64,000 nt of DNA, from positions 5,952,001 through 6,016,000 of the forward strand of contig NZ_BJHV01000001.1 of assembly GCF_005405925.1 (NCBI RefSeq), read 5' to 3'. The position numbers and the translations under genes are program-made. This DNA comes from Streptomyces antimycoticus (GTDB lineage Bacteria; Actinomycetota; Actinomycetes; Streptomycetales; Streptomycetaceae). The notes under the pieces were generated by a model. It saw only the letters and a program-made list of their open reading frames with translations. It did not search any database and had not been told where the DNA came from. Of the stretch, positions 42,449 to 50,135 are shown piece by piece (the first letter of the stretch is position 1; each line of letters starts with the position of its first letter).

Positions 42449-42822
42449 GGAACCGGTGCCTTTCCTGTGCGGGCAGGCTCGGGCCGGTGTGGTCACGGCC
42501 GGAGGGAAGGAATGGGGGGAACTCCGGTCACCGGTGTGTTCACGGCAACGGAGTGGCGGAGCAGCGGTGCGGCTGAGCGGCTGAGCAGCGGTGCGGCTGA
42601 GCGGCTGAACAGCGAGGCACCGGTGTGTTCACGGTGCTCGGTGACTGTGATGATCCGAGGCGCGCCGCCGGGCGTCAAGCCTCGCGGACGACTTATCTCA
42701 TGCCGTGGATTAAGTGCGACCCCCTGCCGCCGTACGGGCGGCCGTCGCCGTGGCGCGCCCTGGGCTCCGTGGACCGCTCCTAGGGTGGTGATTCCCCCGT
42801 ATCAGGACAGAGAGGGCGGATC
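42449..42822. other. Gap with 24-bp direct repeats upstream of the glycosidase
   Basis: The divergent promoter region between GH30 and the channel gene. A 24-bp unit beginning GAGCAGCGGTGCGGCTGAG occurs twice head to tail at about 42559-42606. The 16-bp ACCGGTGTGTTCACGG occurs near 42531 and again near 42618, on either side. These paired sites could be operators for the glycosidase gene or slippage products. No gene is seen. Confidence 0.55.
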
Positions 42823-43251
42823 GTGCTCAGGGGCTTCAAGAACTTCCTCATGCGCGGTGATGTCATTGTTGTCGCCATCGGCCTGGTCACAGCGCTGGCG
42901 TTCTCGACGCTGATCAAGGCGTTCACCGACTCCGTGATCAACCCGATCATCGCCCGGCTCCAGGGCGGCAAGGCGGTCGGGCTCGGCTGGCAGCTCGGCC
43001 AGGAGGGGAACAACGCGACCTACATCAACATCGGGTCGTTCATCGGCGCCCTGATCTACTTCATCATCTTCATGGCCGTCATCTACTTCCTGATCGTCAT
43101 GCCGTACAAGTACACCCAGGCCCGCCGGGGCGCCGAGGTCTTCGGCGAGCCGGGACCGGTAAAGACCTGCTCGGAATGCCTCGCCGACGACATCCCCGAG
43201 GCGGCGCGCAAGTGCCGTTACTGCGCCTCGGATCGGCCACGCATGGAGTAG
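42823..43251 (+). CDS. mscL: MscL-family channel with C-terminal zinc ribbon
   Basis: 142 residues. LRGFKNFLMRGDVIVVAIGL is the MscL N-terminal helix and first membrane segment; FIGALIYFIIFMAVIYFLIV is the second, followed by the basic PYKYTQARRG. After residue 115 the usual charged helix is replaced by CSECLADDIPEAARKCRYC, a Cys-x2-Cys-x11-Cys-x2-Cys zinc ribbon. MscL relieves turgor on osmotic downshock; the ribbon may tune gating or bind a partner. GTG 42823 follows AGAGGGCGG. Convergent with the amidohydrolase gene. Confidence 0.85.
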   Translation: MLRGFKNFLMRGDVIVVAIGLVTALAFSTLIKAFTDSVINPIIARLQGGKAVGLGWQLGQEGNNATYINIGSFIGALIYFIIFMAVIYFLIVMPYKYTQARRGAEVFGEPGPVKTCSECLADDIPEAARKCRYCASDRPRME

Positions 43252-43288
43252 CCGCCGGGCCGATCAGTCGCCTGGCCGCCCGCCCCGG

Positions 43289-44509
43289 CTACCGCGCCCC
43301 GTCGAGGTCCAGCTCCAGCATGCGGATCGCGTTGCCGCGGAGGATCTTGTACGTGACCTCGGGGGAGAGCCCGGCCACATGCTCGGCGGCGATGCGGCGG
43401 GTGTGCGGCCAGGTGGAGTCGACGTGGGGGTAGTCGGTCTCGAAGGTGGCGTTGTCCACGCCGATCGTGTCCAGCGAGGCGACCCCGTGCTTGTCGCGGA
43501 AGAAGCAGCAGTAGATCTGCCGGTAGTAGTACGTGGACGGCGGCTCGGGGATGAGATCGCGGACGCCGCCCCAGGCGCGGTGCTCCTCCCAGACGTCGTC
43601 GGCGCGCTCCAGGGCGTAGGGGATCCAGCCCATCTGGCCCTCGGCATAGGCCAGCTTGAGGCGCGGGAAGGAGACCAGGACGCCGCTGAAGAGGAAGTCC
43701 ATCATCGAGGCCATGGCGTTGTTGAAGCTCAGGGCCGCCTGGACGGCCGGCGGGGCGTCGGGGGAGGCGGCGGGCATCTGGGACGAGGAGCCGATGTGCA
43801 TGCACACGACCGTCCCCGTGGCCTCGCACTCGGCGAAGAAGGGGTCCCAGTAGCCGCTGTGGATGCTGGGGAGCCCGAGGTAGGTGGGGATCTCGCTGAA
43901 GGTCACCGCGCGGACGCCGCGGGCCGCGTTGCGGCGGATCTCCTGGACGGCGAGGTCGACGTTCCACAGGGGGATCAGGCAGAGCGGGATGAGGCGGCCG
44001 CCGCTGTCGCCGCACCACTCCTCGACCATCCAGTCGTTGTACGCCCGGACGCAGGCCAGCCCGACCTCCTTGTCGTTCGCTTCGGCGAAGGTCTGGCCGC
44101 AGAAGCGGGGGAAGGTCGGGAAGCACAGTGACGCCTCGACATGGTTGAGGTCCATGTCGGCGAGGCGCTCCTTGGGGTCCCAGCAGCCGCGGCGCATCTG
44201 CTCGCGGGTGATGCCGTCGAGGGTCATCTCGTCGCGGGAGAAGCCGACGGCGGCGATGATCCGCTTGTAGGGGAAGAGGTCGCCCTCGTAACTCCACCAG
44301 TCGGTGAGCTGGCCGTCCGGGTCGGTGGTGAACTTGTACTTGCCGCCGACGTAGGCGAGTTCGCCGATCCCGGCCGTCAGCGGCTTGGGACCGCGGTCCC
44401 GGTACTTGGCGGGGAGCCAGGTCTCGAAGAGGTGCGCGGGCTCGATCACATGGTCATCGACGCTGATGACCCGAGGCAGCTCGGTCGTGCCGTTCGTCTC
44501 GTCGGTCAT
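43289..44509 (-). CDS. Amidohydrolase-2 family metal-dependent hydrolase
   Basis: 406 residues of the PF04909-type barrel: ISVDDHVIEPAHLFETWLP holds the first metal motif, VVCMHIGSSSQM the next histidine, and FETDYPHVDSTWP a late aspartate/histidine motif. Members hydrolyse or decarboxylate carboxylated rings and lactones; the substrate is not evident. ATG 44509 follows GGGGAG. A near-perfect TetR-type operator lies 50 bases upstream, so expression is probably induced by a ligand, though no TetR gene is adjacent. Confidence 0.87.
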   Translation of the reverse strand: MTDETNGTTELPRVISVDDHVIEPAHLFETWLPAKYRDRGPKPLTAGIGELAYVGGKYKFTTDPDGQLTDWWSYEGDLFPYKRIIAAVGFSRDEMTLDGITREQMRRGCWDPKERLADMDLNHVEASLCFPTFPRFCGQTFAEANDKEVGLACVRAYNDWMVEEWCGDSGGRLIPLCLIPLWNVDLAVQEIRRNAARGVRAVTFSEIPTYLGLPSIHSGYWDPFFAECEATGTVVCMHIGSSSQMPAASPDAPPAVQAALSFNNAMASMMDFLFSGVLVSFPRLKLAYAEGQMGWIPYALERADDVWEEHRAWGGVRDLIPEPPSTYYYRQIYCCFFRDKHGVASLDTIGVDNATFETDYPHVDSTWPHTRRIAAEHVAGLSPEVTYKILRGNAIRMLELDLDGAR

Positions 44510-44556
44510 CTCGCCATCTCCCCGGTCTTCTCGTGGTGATCCTGTGGCTCCATCCG

Positions 44557-44575
44557 ATCTGACGGTTCGTCAGAT
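44557..44575. promoter_or_regulatory. TetR-type operator before the amidohydrolase gene
   Basis: ATCTGACGGTTCGTCAGAT is a perfect 8-bp inverted repeat with a 3-bp centre, 48 bases upstream of the amidohydrolase ATG and about 100 before the DUF1206 gene. Motifs of the form TGACG-N3-CGTCA are bound by TetR repressors of CoA-linked catabolism in actinomycetes. The repressor must be encoded elsewhere. Confidence 0.65.
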
Positions 44576-44676
44576 TCTGGCGGCAGAGTAGGGCGGATCG
44601 CTTCAACCAACAAGAGAAAGTCCCGTTTCTGCACCTACGTCCAGGGCACACGATGTGCGACAACCGGGAGGAAACG

Positions 44677-45543
44677 GTGAACGCATCGTCGATCGCACGC
44701 GGACTGGGTTCGGCAACGGGCACACGTACCCCACGCGAGGCGGGCAGCCGGGCCATCGAGGCGGCGGCCCGCTGGGGGCTGGCCACCCGCGGGGTGCTCT
44801 ATCTGCTCATCGGCGTCCTGGCGCTGCGCATCGCCCTGGGCGACCGCGGCGAGCAGGCCGACCGGGGCGGGGCCCTCCAGGTCCTCGCCCAGCAGCCGTT
44901 CGGCGCGGCGCTGGTCTGGGCGGTCGGCATCGGGCTGGTCTGCATGGCGCTGTGGCGGCTGTCCGAGGCGGTCTTCGGGGCCGCGGGGCCGGACGGGGGC
45001 GCGGCACGCAAGCGGCTGGCGGGGGCGGCCCGCGCGGTCTTCTACGGCGTCGTCGCGTACTCCGTGCTCTCCTTCGCCACCGGCGAGCAGGGCAGCGGCT
45101 CCAGCGACCGGCAGTCCCAGGACGTGACGGCCCGTGCGCTCGACCTGCCGTACGGCCGGTGGCTGGTCGCCGCCGCCGGGGCCGCGGTGGCCGCGGCCGG
45201 GGCCGCGGTGGCCGCGGCCGGGGTGTGGATCGCCGTACGGGCGCTGCGGCGCGGCTTTTGCAAGTACCTCAAGCTGGGCGCGATGTCCCGGCGGACGCGG
45301 CGGGCCGTGGAGGCGCTGGGGGTCTGCGGCGGGGCGGTCCGCGGGGCCGTGTTCGCGGTGGCGGGCGGCTTCGCGCTCTCGGCCGCCGTGCGCTACGACC
45401 CGGACAAGGCGAAGGGCATCGACGACACGCTGCGGACCTTCGCCGGGACGGCGGCGGGGCCCTGGCTGCTGATGGCGGTGGCGCTGGGGCTGGCGCTCTT
45501 CGGGGTGTTCTCGTTCGCGATGGCCCGGTGGCGCCGGGTCTGA
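44677..45543 (+). CDS. DUF1206 membrane protein
   Basis: 288 residues with three repeated two-helix units (GLATRGVLYLLIGVLALRI, ARAVFYGVVAYSVLSFATG, GGAVRGAVFAVAGGFALSAA), the DUF1206 pattern. Function unknown. GTG 44677 follows GGGAGGAAA; an upstream frame opening at 44653 lacks a ribosome site. A 21-bp tandem repeat at 45178-45219 encodes GAAVAAA twice within a helix, lengthening it. Confidence 0.85.
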   Translation: MNASSIARGLGSATGTRTPREAGSRAIEAAARWGLATRGVLYLLIGVLALRIALGDRGEQADRGGALQVLAQQPFGAALVWAVGIGLVCMALWRLSEAVFGAAGPDGGAARKRLAGAARAVFYGVVAYSVLSFATGEQGSGSSDRQSQDVTARALDLPYGRWLVAAAGAAVAAAGAAVAAAGVWIAVRALRRGFCKYLKLGAMSRRTRRAVEALGVCGGAVRGAVFAVAGGFALSAAVRYDPDKAKGIDDTLRTFAGTAAGPWLLMAVALGLALFGVFSFAMARWRRV

Positions 45544-45657
45544 GCGCGATTCTTGTTCACGTACCCCTTGGCACGCCCCCGCGCCTCGCGCGTCTCGCAC
45601 GGATGTGCCCCGTAAGGCGGTCTTCCCCGGGGTTCCGGGCGCCGGGACCATCGGACG

Positions 45658-46167
45658 ATGCCGACACCGAAGCCCACCGCGCCGACCGTGCGGCCCCGCG
45701 TGCCGACCATGAAACCGCGCGCCCGTATAGCCGCCTTGGGGGCGGCCTTCGCCCTCGCCGCCGCCACCCCCGTCGCCGCGTACGCCGCGCTGGACGACCC
45801 GCCCGCCGCCGCGGCCTCCGCCGCCGTGGACCGCGGTAAGCCCTACGTCGAGACCCGGCTGTTCTTCGGCACCGAGCGCCCCGACGGCGGGCCGCCCGTC
45901 ACCGAGAAGCAGTTTCTGGCCTTCGTGGACCGGCAGATCACCCCGCGCTTCCCCGCCGGCCTGACGATCCACGACGGCCGGGGGCAGTGGCGGGACCAGA
46001 ACGGGACGATCGAGCGGGAGCGCTCGTACGAGGTGATCTTGTTCTACCCCACGTCCGAGGCCCCGACGCAGGACCCGCGGATCGAGCGGATCCGGACGGC
46101 GTACGAGCGGCGGTACGCCCAGGAGTCCGTGGCCCGGGCCGATGCCCCGGCCCGGGTGGACTTCTGA
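45658..46167 (+). CDS. Secreted DUF3574 protein
   Basis: 169 residues with an N-terminal signal peptide (ARIAALGAAFALAAATPVAA) after a Pro-rich start. YVETRLFFGTERPDGGPPVT, ITPRFPAGLTIHDGRGQW and RSYEVILFYPT are typical of DUF3574. Function unknown. ATG 45658 is taken; ATG 45709, just before the hydrophobic core, is an alternative start. Stands alone on the plus strand. Confidence 0.75.
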   Translation: MPTPKPTAPTVRPRVPTMKPRARIAALGAAFALAAATPVAAYAALDDPPAAAASAAVDRGKPYVETRLFFGTERPDGGPPVTEKQFLAFVDRQITPRFPAGLTIHDGRGQWRDQNGTIERERSYEVILFYPTSEAPTQDPRIERIRTAYERRYAQESVARADAPARVDF

Positions 46168-46223
46168 GCCATCGGCCGGAACCGGCCAACCGGCTGACCG
46201 GCCACCCCGGCCGCTCCCGCGCC

Positions 46224-46892
46224 TCAGCCCCGCTCGGCGGCGATCACCCGCACCGCCTCCGCCACCGGCGTGTCGCCGTTGATCAGCTCCAGCGTGCGGC
46301 CCGCCGTACGGGGCTCGTCCAGGAGGGCGGCCAGGACCGCCGCCACATCGTCGCGGGTGATCTCGTCCCGGCCCGTGTGTTCGGCCAGCTTCACCCGGCC
46401 GGTGCCCGGGTCGTTCGTCAGCCGGCCCGGGCGCAGCACCGTCCAGTCGAGGCCGTCCCGGGCGCGGATGTCGTCGTCCGCCGCGGCCTTGGCGCGCAGA
46501 TAGGCGGCGAAGACCGGGTCGGTGTCCGGTGGCGGCTCGTGGGACGCGCCCATCGAGGAGACGATCAGGAACCGCCGGGCCCCCGCCCGTTCGGCCGCGT
46601 CCGCGAAGAGCACCGCGGACCGGTGGTCGACGGTCTCCTTACGGGCGGCACCGCTGCCGGGGCCCGCGCCGGCCGCGAAGACGGCCGCGTCCGCGTTCTC
46701 CAGATGCTTGACCACGTCCTCCAGCGAGGCCGACTCGAGGTCGCAGACGACGGGTTCGGTGCCCGACGCCAGCAGGTCGCCCGCCTGTTCCGGCTTGCGG
46801 ATGATGCCCGCCACTTCGTCTCCGCGCGCGGTGAGCAACTGCTCCAGCCGCAGTGCGATCTGTCCATGTCCACCAGCGATGACAATGCGCAT
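46224..46892 (-). CDS. NAD(P)H-binding SDR-like protein
   Basis: 222 residues, one Rossmann domain: MRIVIAGGHGQIALRLEQLL, IIRKPEQAGDLLASG, CDLESASLEDVVKHLENADA, then FLIVSSMGASHEP and WTVLRPGRLTNDPGTGRV. It belongs to the NAD(P)H-binding (YwnB/HSCARG-like) group that lacks the classical Tyr-Lys catalytic pair. Probably a redox sensor or epimerase-like enzyme. ATG 46892 is the conserved start. The amidohydrolase gene lies just upstream on the same strand with a 24-bp gap, suggesting co-transcription. Confidence 0.85.
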   Translation of the reverse strand: MRIVIAGGHGQIALRLEQLLTARGDEVAGIIRKPEQAGDLLASGTEPVVCDLESASLEDVVKHLENADAAVFAAGAGPGSGAARKETVDHRSAVLFADAAERAGARRFLIVSSMGASHEPPPDTDPVFAAYLRAKAAADDDIRARDGLDWTVLRPGRLTNDPGTGRVKLAEHTGRDEITRDDVAAVLAALLDEPRTAGRTLELINGDTPVAEAVRVIAAERG

Positions 46893-46916
46893 GATCCCGA
46901 CCGTACGCCGTGTGCC

Positions 46917-48203
46917 CTACTGTTGCTCGCCGCCGCTCTGCGACCGCGCCTGCCGGGGCAGATCCAGCGCCACCGCGGCCGCCGAGTCGCAGTACTCCCG
47001 CACCGCGCTGGTACGGGCCACCACCCGGCCCCGGTGCACCACGACCCGGCTGTACGCGAGCGAGAGCACCCCCGCGAGCCCGTCCCCGCGCACCGCGAGC
47101 AGCTCCGCCGGGAAACCGGCCTCCACCCGCACCTCGGCGAGCCCCATCGCGGCCCGCGCCCGCCCGCACACCGCCTCGTACGCCTCCTCCGGCCGCAGCC
47201 CGCCCCGGGACGCCAGCAGGAAGGCGGCCTCCAGGGGATCGCCCCGGCCCACCGGGTTGACCGCGTCCCGCAGCGCCCCGCTGCCCGCGGCCACCCGGAC
47301 GCCCGCGGCGCGCAGCAGCCGCACCGGCGCGCAGGCGCAGGTGCCCGCTCCCCGCCCGCCTTGGTGCTCCAGCCCGGCGCAGTCGCCCTGGGGGAGGCAG
47401 ACGACGGTCACCCCGGCCGCCGCCAGCCGCTCGGCGATCCTTCGCGCGCTCTCCAGGGGCAGCCGGGACAGCCCGCCGCAGGGGCCGATGGTGACGCCCG
47501 GCCGCAGGCCCCCGGCCATCGCCGCGAGCCGGGCGAGGCGGGCCGGGTCGTCACCGTCCGTGTGCAGATCGACGGCGCAGCCATGGCGGGCGGCGAGGTC
47601 GAGGACGGCCTCGGCGTGGCCGGTCGGATCCGGGTCGAGGTCGGGGCAGCCGCCGATGACCGACGCGCCCATCCCCACCGCATCCCGCAGCATCGCCAGA
47701 CCGTCCGCCCCGGTCGCGCCGGTCAGCACCCGGGGCACCGCCACCGCGCTCAGCTCCGTGAGCCCGCGCAGGGTCCGGCCGGCCTCCAGGACGGCCTCCA
47801 GGGAGCGCAGCCCGTGCACCCCGCCGATGCGGACATGGGTGCGCAGCGCGGTCGCCCCGTGGCCCAGCTGGAGCAGCGCGGCCTCGACGGTGCGGCGCTG
47901 GATGTCCCCGGGGGCGTACGGGACCGGGCCCACCATGTCGGCCGTAAGGGCGGTGTCGCAGTGGGCGTGGGGTTCAGCGGGGGCGGGCAGCAGCAGATAG
48001 CCGCCGAGGTCCAGCCGGGTGCCGGGGACGAGGCTGCCCGCCGTGCCCACGGCCTCGATCCGCCCGCCGCTGAGCCGGACGTCCACGGTGCGCCCGTCGG
48101 CGAGCTGGACGCCGCCGAGCACCAGAGCGGTGGGCTCGGGGGCCGCGCCGCCGTTCCTGGGCGGCTGCTGAGGCTGCTGCGGCTGCTGCTGGCTCTCGGG
48201 CAT
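46917..48203 (-). CDS. Cytosine-deaminase-like amidohydrolase
   Basis: 428 residues. AEPHAHCDTALT is the first metal motif of the CodA-like group; CAVDLHTDGDDP, VTIGPCGGLSRLP and AAGSGALRDAVNPVGRGDPL are later motifs. Relatives deaminate cytosine, isoguanine or similar rings. One expected motif reads VAAGSGALRD where CodA-type enzymes usually have a metal aspartate in GxDN, so activity may be altered. ATG 48203 follows AGGAG; the frame is open to 48314 without conservation. The N-terminal 20 residues are Gln/Pro-rich. Confidence 0.78.
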   Translation of the reverse strand: MPESQQQPQQPQQPPRNGGAAPEPTALVLGGVQLADGRTVDVRLSGGRIEAVGTAGSLVPGTRLDLGGYLLLPAPAEPHAHCDTALTADMVGPVPYAPGDIQRRTVEAALLQLGHGATALRTHVRIGGVHGLRSLEAVLEAGRTLRGLTELSAVAVPRVLTGATGADGLAMLRDAVGMGASVIGGCPDLDPDPTGHAEAVLDLAARHGCAVDLHTDGDDPARLARLAAMAGGLRPGVTIGPCGGLSRLPLESARRIAERLAAAGVTVVCLPQGDCAGLEHQGGRGAGTCACAPVRLLRAAGVRVAAGSGALRDAVNPVGRGDPLEAAFLLASRGGLRPEEAYEAVCGRARAAMGLAEVRVEAGFPAELLAVRGDGLAGVLSLAYSRVVVHRGRVVARTSAVREYCDSAAAVALDLPRQARSQSGGEQQ

Positions 48204-48526
48204 CGCACTCCTGGGATTCGCAGGGCGTACGCGGGGCGCACAGGGGCGCGCGACGGTTGCATGACGAGGTGCGGTGGCAGTGACGCCAGGGCGCCACGGG
48301 TACGCGCCGGGCACGCGAGGGGTAAGGCGACGAGCAACGCGCCGGGCACGTGTCGGATACGTGCGCAGCCAAGATCACGCGGGTGCGATCCGAAGCCTAG
48401 GACGCGGTGGGGGCGGCTTCGCGGAGGAGCCGAATAGTCGTACCGGTGTGGTGCCTGAGCCCAGGGTGACGGGGGGCGATACGGATTTCACCTTCGGCGG
48501 CCGACCGTGTAATGTCTTCATCGCTC
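48204..48526. other. Gap upstream of tRNA-Thr
   Basis: No gene is seen. CGCGCCGGGCACG occurs twice, near 48307 and 48338. TAATGT at 48510-48515, with TTTCAC 18 bases before it, is a weak candidate promoter for the tRNA-Thr to rpmG run. The rest has no recognisable structure. Confidence 0.45.
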
Positions 48527-48599
48527 GCCCCAATAGCTCAGTCGGCAGAGCGTCTCCATGGTAAGGAGAAGGTCTACGGTTCGATTCCGTATTGGGGCT
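48527..48599 (+). tRNA. tRNA-Thr (GGT)
   Basis: Acceptor GCCCCAA pairs with TTGGGGC; anticodon loop ATGGTAA gives GGT at 48560-48562; the T arm is CGGTTCGATTCCG. First of two tRNAs leading into rpmG, a conserved actinobacterial order. Confidence 0.96.
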
Positions 48600-48659
48600 C
48601 TGATGTGTGAGGTTTCCCGTTCGGCTACGCTGAGTCGAGCGGGGAGTCACTCGCATCAC

Positions 48660-48732
48660 AGCGGTGTAGCTCAGTCGGTAGAGCAAGCGGCTCATAATCG
48701 CTGTGTCACCGGTTCAAGTCCGGTCACCGCTA
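48660..48732 (+). tRNA. tRNA-Met (CAT), elongator type
   Basis: Acceptor AGCGGTG pairs with CACCGCT; anticodon CAT at 48693-48695; the T arm is CCGGTTCAAGTCCGG. The paired first base and lack of the three G-C pairs in the anticodon stem mark it as the elongator form, not the initiator. Confidence 0.95.
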
Positions 48733-48818
48733 CTGACAGTAGCCGATTGCGGGGTCGGTCCTTCGATCGGCTACTCTTTCTGCGTTAATCCTTTATCCGT
48801 TCGTCAAGGAGCACTCAC

Positions 48819-48983
48819 GTGGCTGCCACCGACGTCCGCCCGAAGATCACGCTGGCCTGCGTGGAGTGCAAGGAGCGGAACTACATCACCAAGAAGAACC
48901 GGCGCAACGACCCGGATCGTCTTGAGATCAAGAAGCACTGCCCGCGTTGCAACGCGCACACCGCGCACCGTGAGACGCGATAG
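48819..48983 (+). CDS. rpmG: 50S ribosomal protein L33
   Basis: 54 residues starting at GTG 48819 with AAGGAG upstream: [20 protein letters not shown] through [15 protein letters not shown]. The two CxxC pairs form the zinc-ribbon (C+) version of L33, so this is the zinc-dependent copy; Streptomyces usually keep a zinc-free one elsewhere under Zur control. Followed by a strong terminator. Confidence 0.96.
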   Translation: MAATDVRPKITLACVECKERNYITKKNRRNDPDRLEIKKHCPRCNAHTAHRETR

Positions 48984-48999
48984 CAATAAGCTCTCATTC

Positions 49000-49034
49000 G
49001 AGGCCGCCCCCACTCGCGGGGGCGGCCTCGTTTC
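49000..49034 (+). terminator. Terminator after rpmG
   Basis: GAGGCCGCCCCC pairs with GGGGGCGGCCTC around a short ACTCGC loop, followed by GTTTCGTT. A strong hairpin with a short T-rich tail. Confidence 0.85.
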
Positions 49035-49066
49035 GTTGGTAATTCAATCGCAGGAGGTGTGCGCCG

Positions 49067-49537
49067 ATGGCGCTCGACCAGTCCTTCGTGGGGCGGACCT
49101 ACCCGCCCACCGCGGCGTACGAGGTCGGCCGGGAGAAGATCCGGGAATTCGCCGAGTCCCTGGGTGACACCAATCCGGTCTACACCGACCCCGAGGCGGC
49201 CAGGGCCCTCGGCTACCCCGACGTGATCGCCCCGCCGACGTTCATTTTCACGATCACCTTCAAGGCGGCCGGGAAGCAGGTTGTCGAGGACCCGCAGCTG
49301 GGGCTGGACTACAGCCGGGTGGTCCACGGCGACCAGCAGTTCGAGTACACCCGCCCGGTCCGCGCGGGGGACCACCTCTCGGTCACCTCGATCATCGATT
49401 CGATCAAGTCGCTGGCCGGCAACGACATCCTGTCCGTCCGCGGCGAGGTCCACGACAAGGCGGGTGATCATGTAGCGACGTCGTTCACGACGCTGGTGGC
49501 CCGCGCCGCCGACGCAGAGGTGGAGGAGAGCAGATGA
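49067..49537 (+). CDS. MaoC-like dehydratase subunit, HadA type
   Basis: 156 residues of a single hot-dog fold: RTYPPTAAYEVGREKIREFA, YPDVIAPPTFIFTITFKA and DYSRVVHGDQQFEYTRPVRA. It lacks the catalytic Asp/His of hydratase-2 and, as in mycobacterial HadA, would be the stabilising partner of the next gene's product. Mycobacterial hadAB sit in the same place after rpmG and make the dehydratase of long fatty-acid elongation; Streptomyces lack mycolic acids, so the acyl substrate here is unknown. ATG 49067 follows AGGAGG. ATGA overlap with the next gene. Confidence 0.87.
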   Translation: MALDQSFVGRTYPPTAAYEVGREKIREFAESLGDTNPVYTDPEAARALGYPDVIAPPTFIFTITFKAAGKQVVEDPQLGLDYSRVVHGDQQFEYTRPVRAGDHLSVTSIIDSIKSLAGNDILSVRGEVHDKAGDHVATSFTTLVARAADAEVEESR

Positions 49538-49971
49538 CGACGGCCAAGATCTCGTACGACACCGTGGAGGTCGGCACCGAGGTGCCGATGCGCGAGTTCC
49601 AGGTGAACCGCGCCGACCTCGTGCGGTACGCGGGCGCGTCGGGCGACTTCAATCCGATCCACTGGAACGAGAAGTTCGCCAAGGAGGTCGGCCTCCCCGA
49701 CGTCATCGCGCACGGCGCCTACACCATGGCCCAGGCGGCCCGCGTGGTGACCGAGTGGGCCGGCGACCCCGGCGCCCTCGTCGAGTACGGCGTCCGCTTC
49801 ACCAGGCCGGTCGTGGTCCCCAACGACGACAAGGGCGCGCTCATCGAGATCGGCGCCAAGGTCACCGCCAAGCTGGACGACGAGGCCCGCACGGTGCGCC
49901 TCGACATCACGGCGACCAGCGCCGGCCAGAAGGTGCTGGGCCGGGCCCGCGCCGTGGTACGGCTCGCCTGA
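49534..49971 (+). CDS. MaoC-like dehydratase subunit, HadB type
   Basis: 145 residues. The hydratase-2 motif is intact: YAGASGDFNPIHWNEKFAKE with catalytic Asp and His, then VGLPDVIAHGAYTM. It forms the active half of a heterodimeric (3R)-hydroxyacyl dehydratase with the preceding product. ATG 49534 overlaps its stop. Followed by a 164-bp gap before murB. Confidence 0.88.
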   Translation: MTTAKISYDTVEVGTEVPMREFQVNRADLVRYAGASGDFNPIHWNEKFAKEVGLPDVIAHGAYTMAQAARVVTEWAGDPGALVEYGVRFTRPVVVPNDDKGALIEIGAKVTAKLDDEARTVRLDITATSAGQKVLGRARAVVRLA

Positions 49972-50135
49972 GCCCTCGACCGCGCCCGAGCGGCCCCCAG
50001 GCGGATGAGAGCACGCCACAGCGTGTGAAGCCCGTCTGAGCGGTTTACGGGCCACACGCCCGTCGGCCCCCGGACTCCCCACACCGGGGGCGGCCACCCC
50101 AGGGCCCCAGGGGGCGCCCCCGTAGTCTTGAGCGC

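Noticed and set aside
40764..42500. Integrated mobile element at tRNA-Tyr
   Set aside because: No integrase, no duplicated tRNA 3' end and no plasmid-type genes follow the tRNA.
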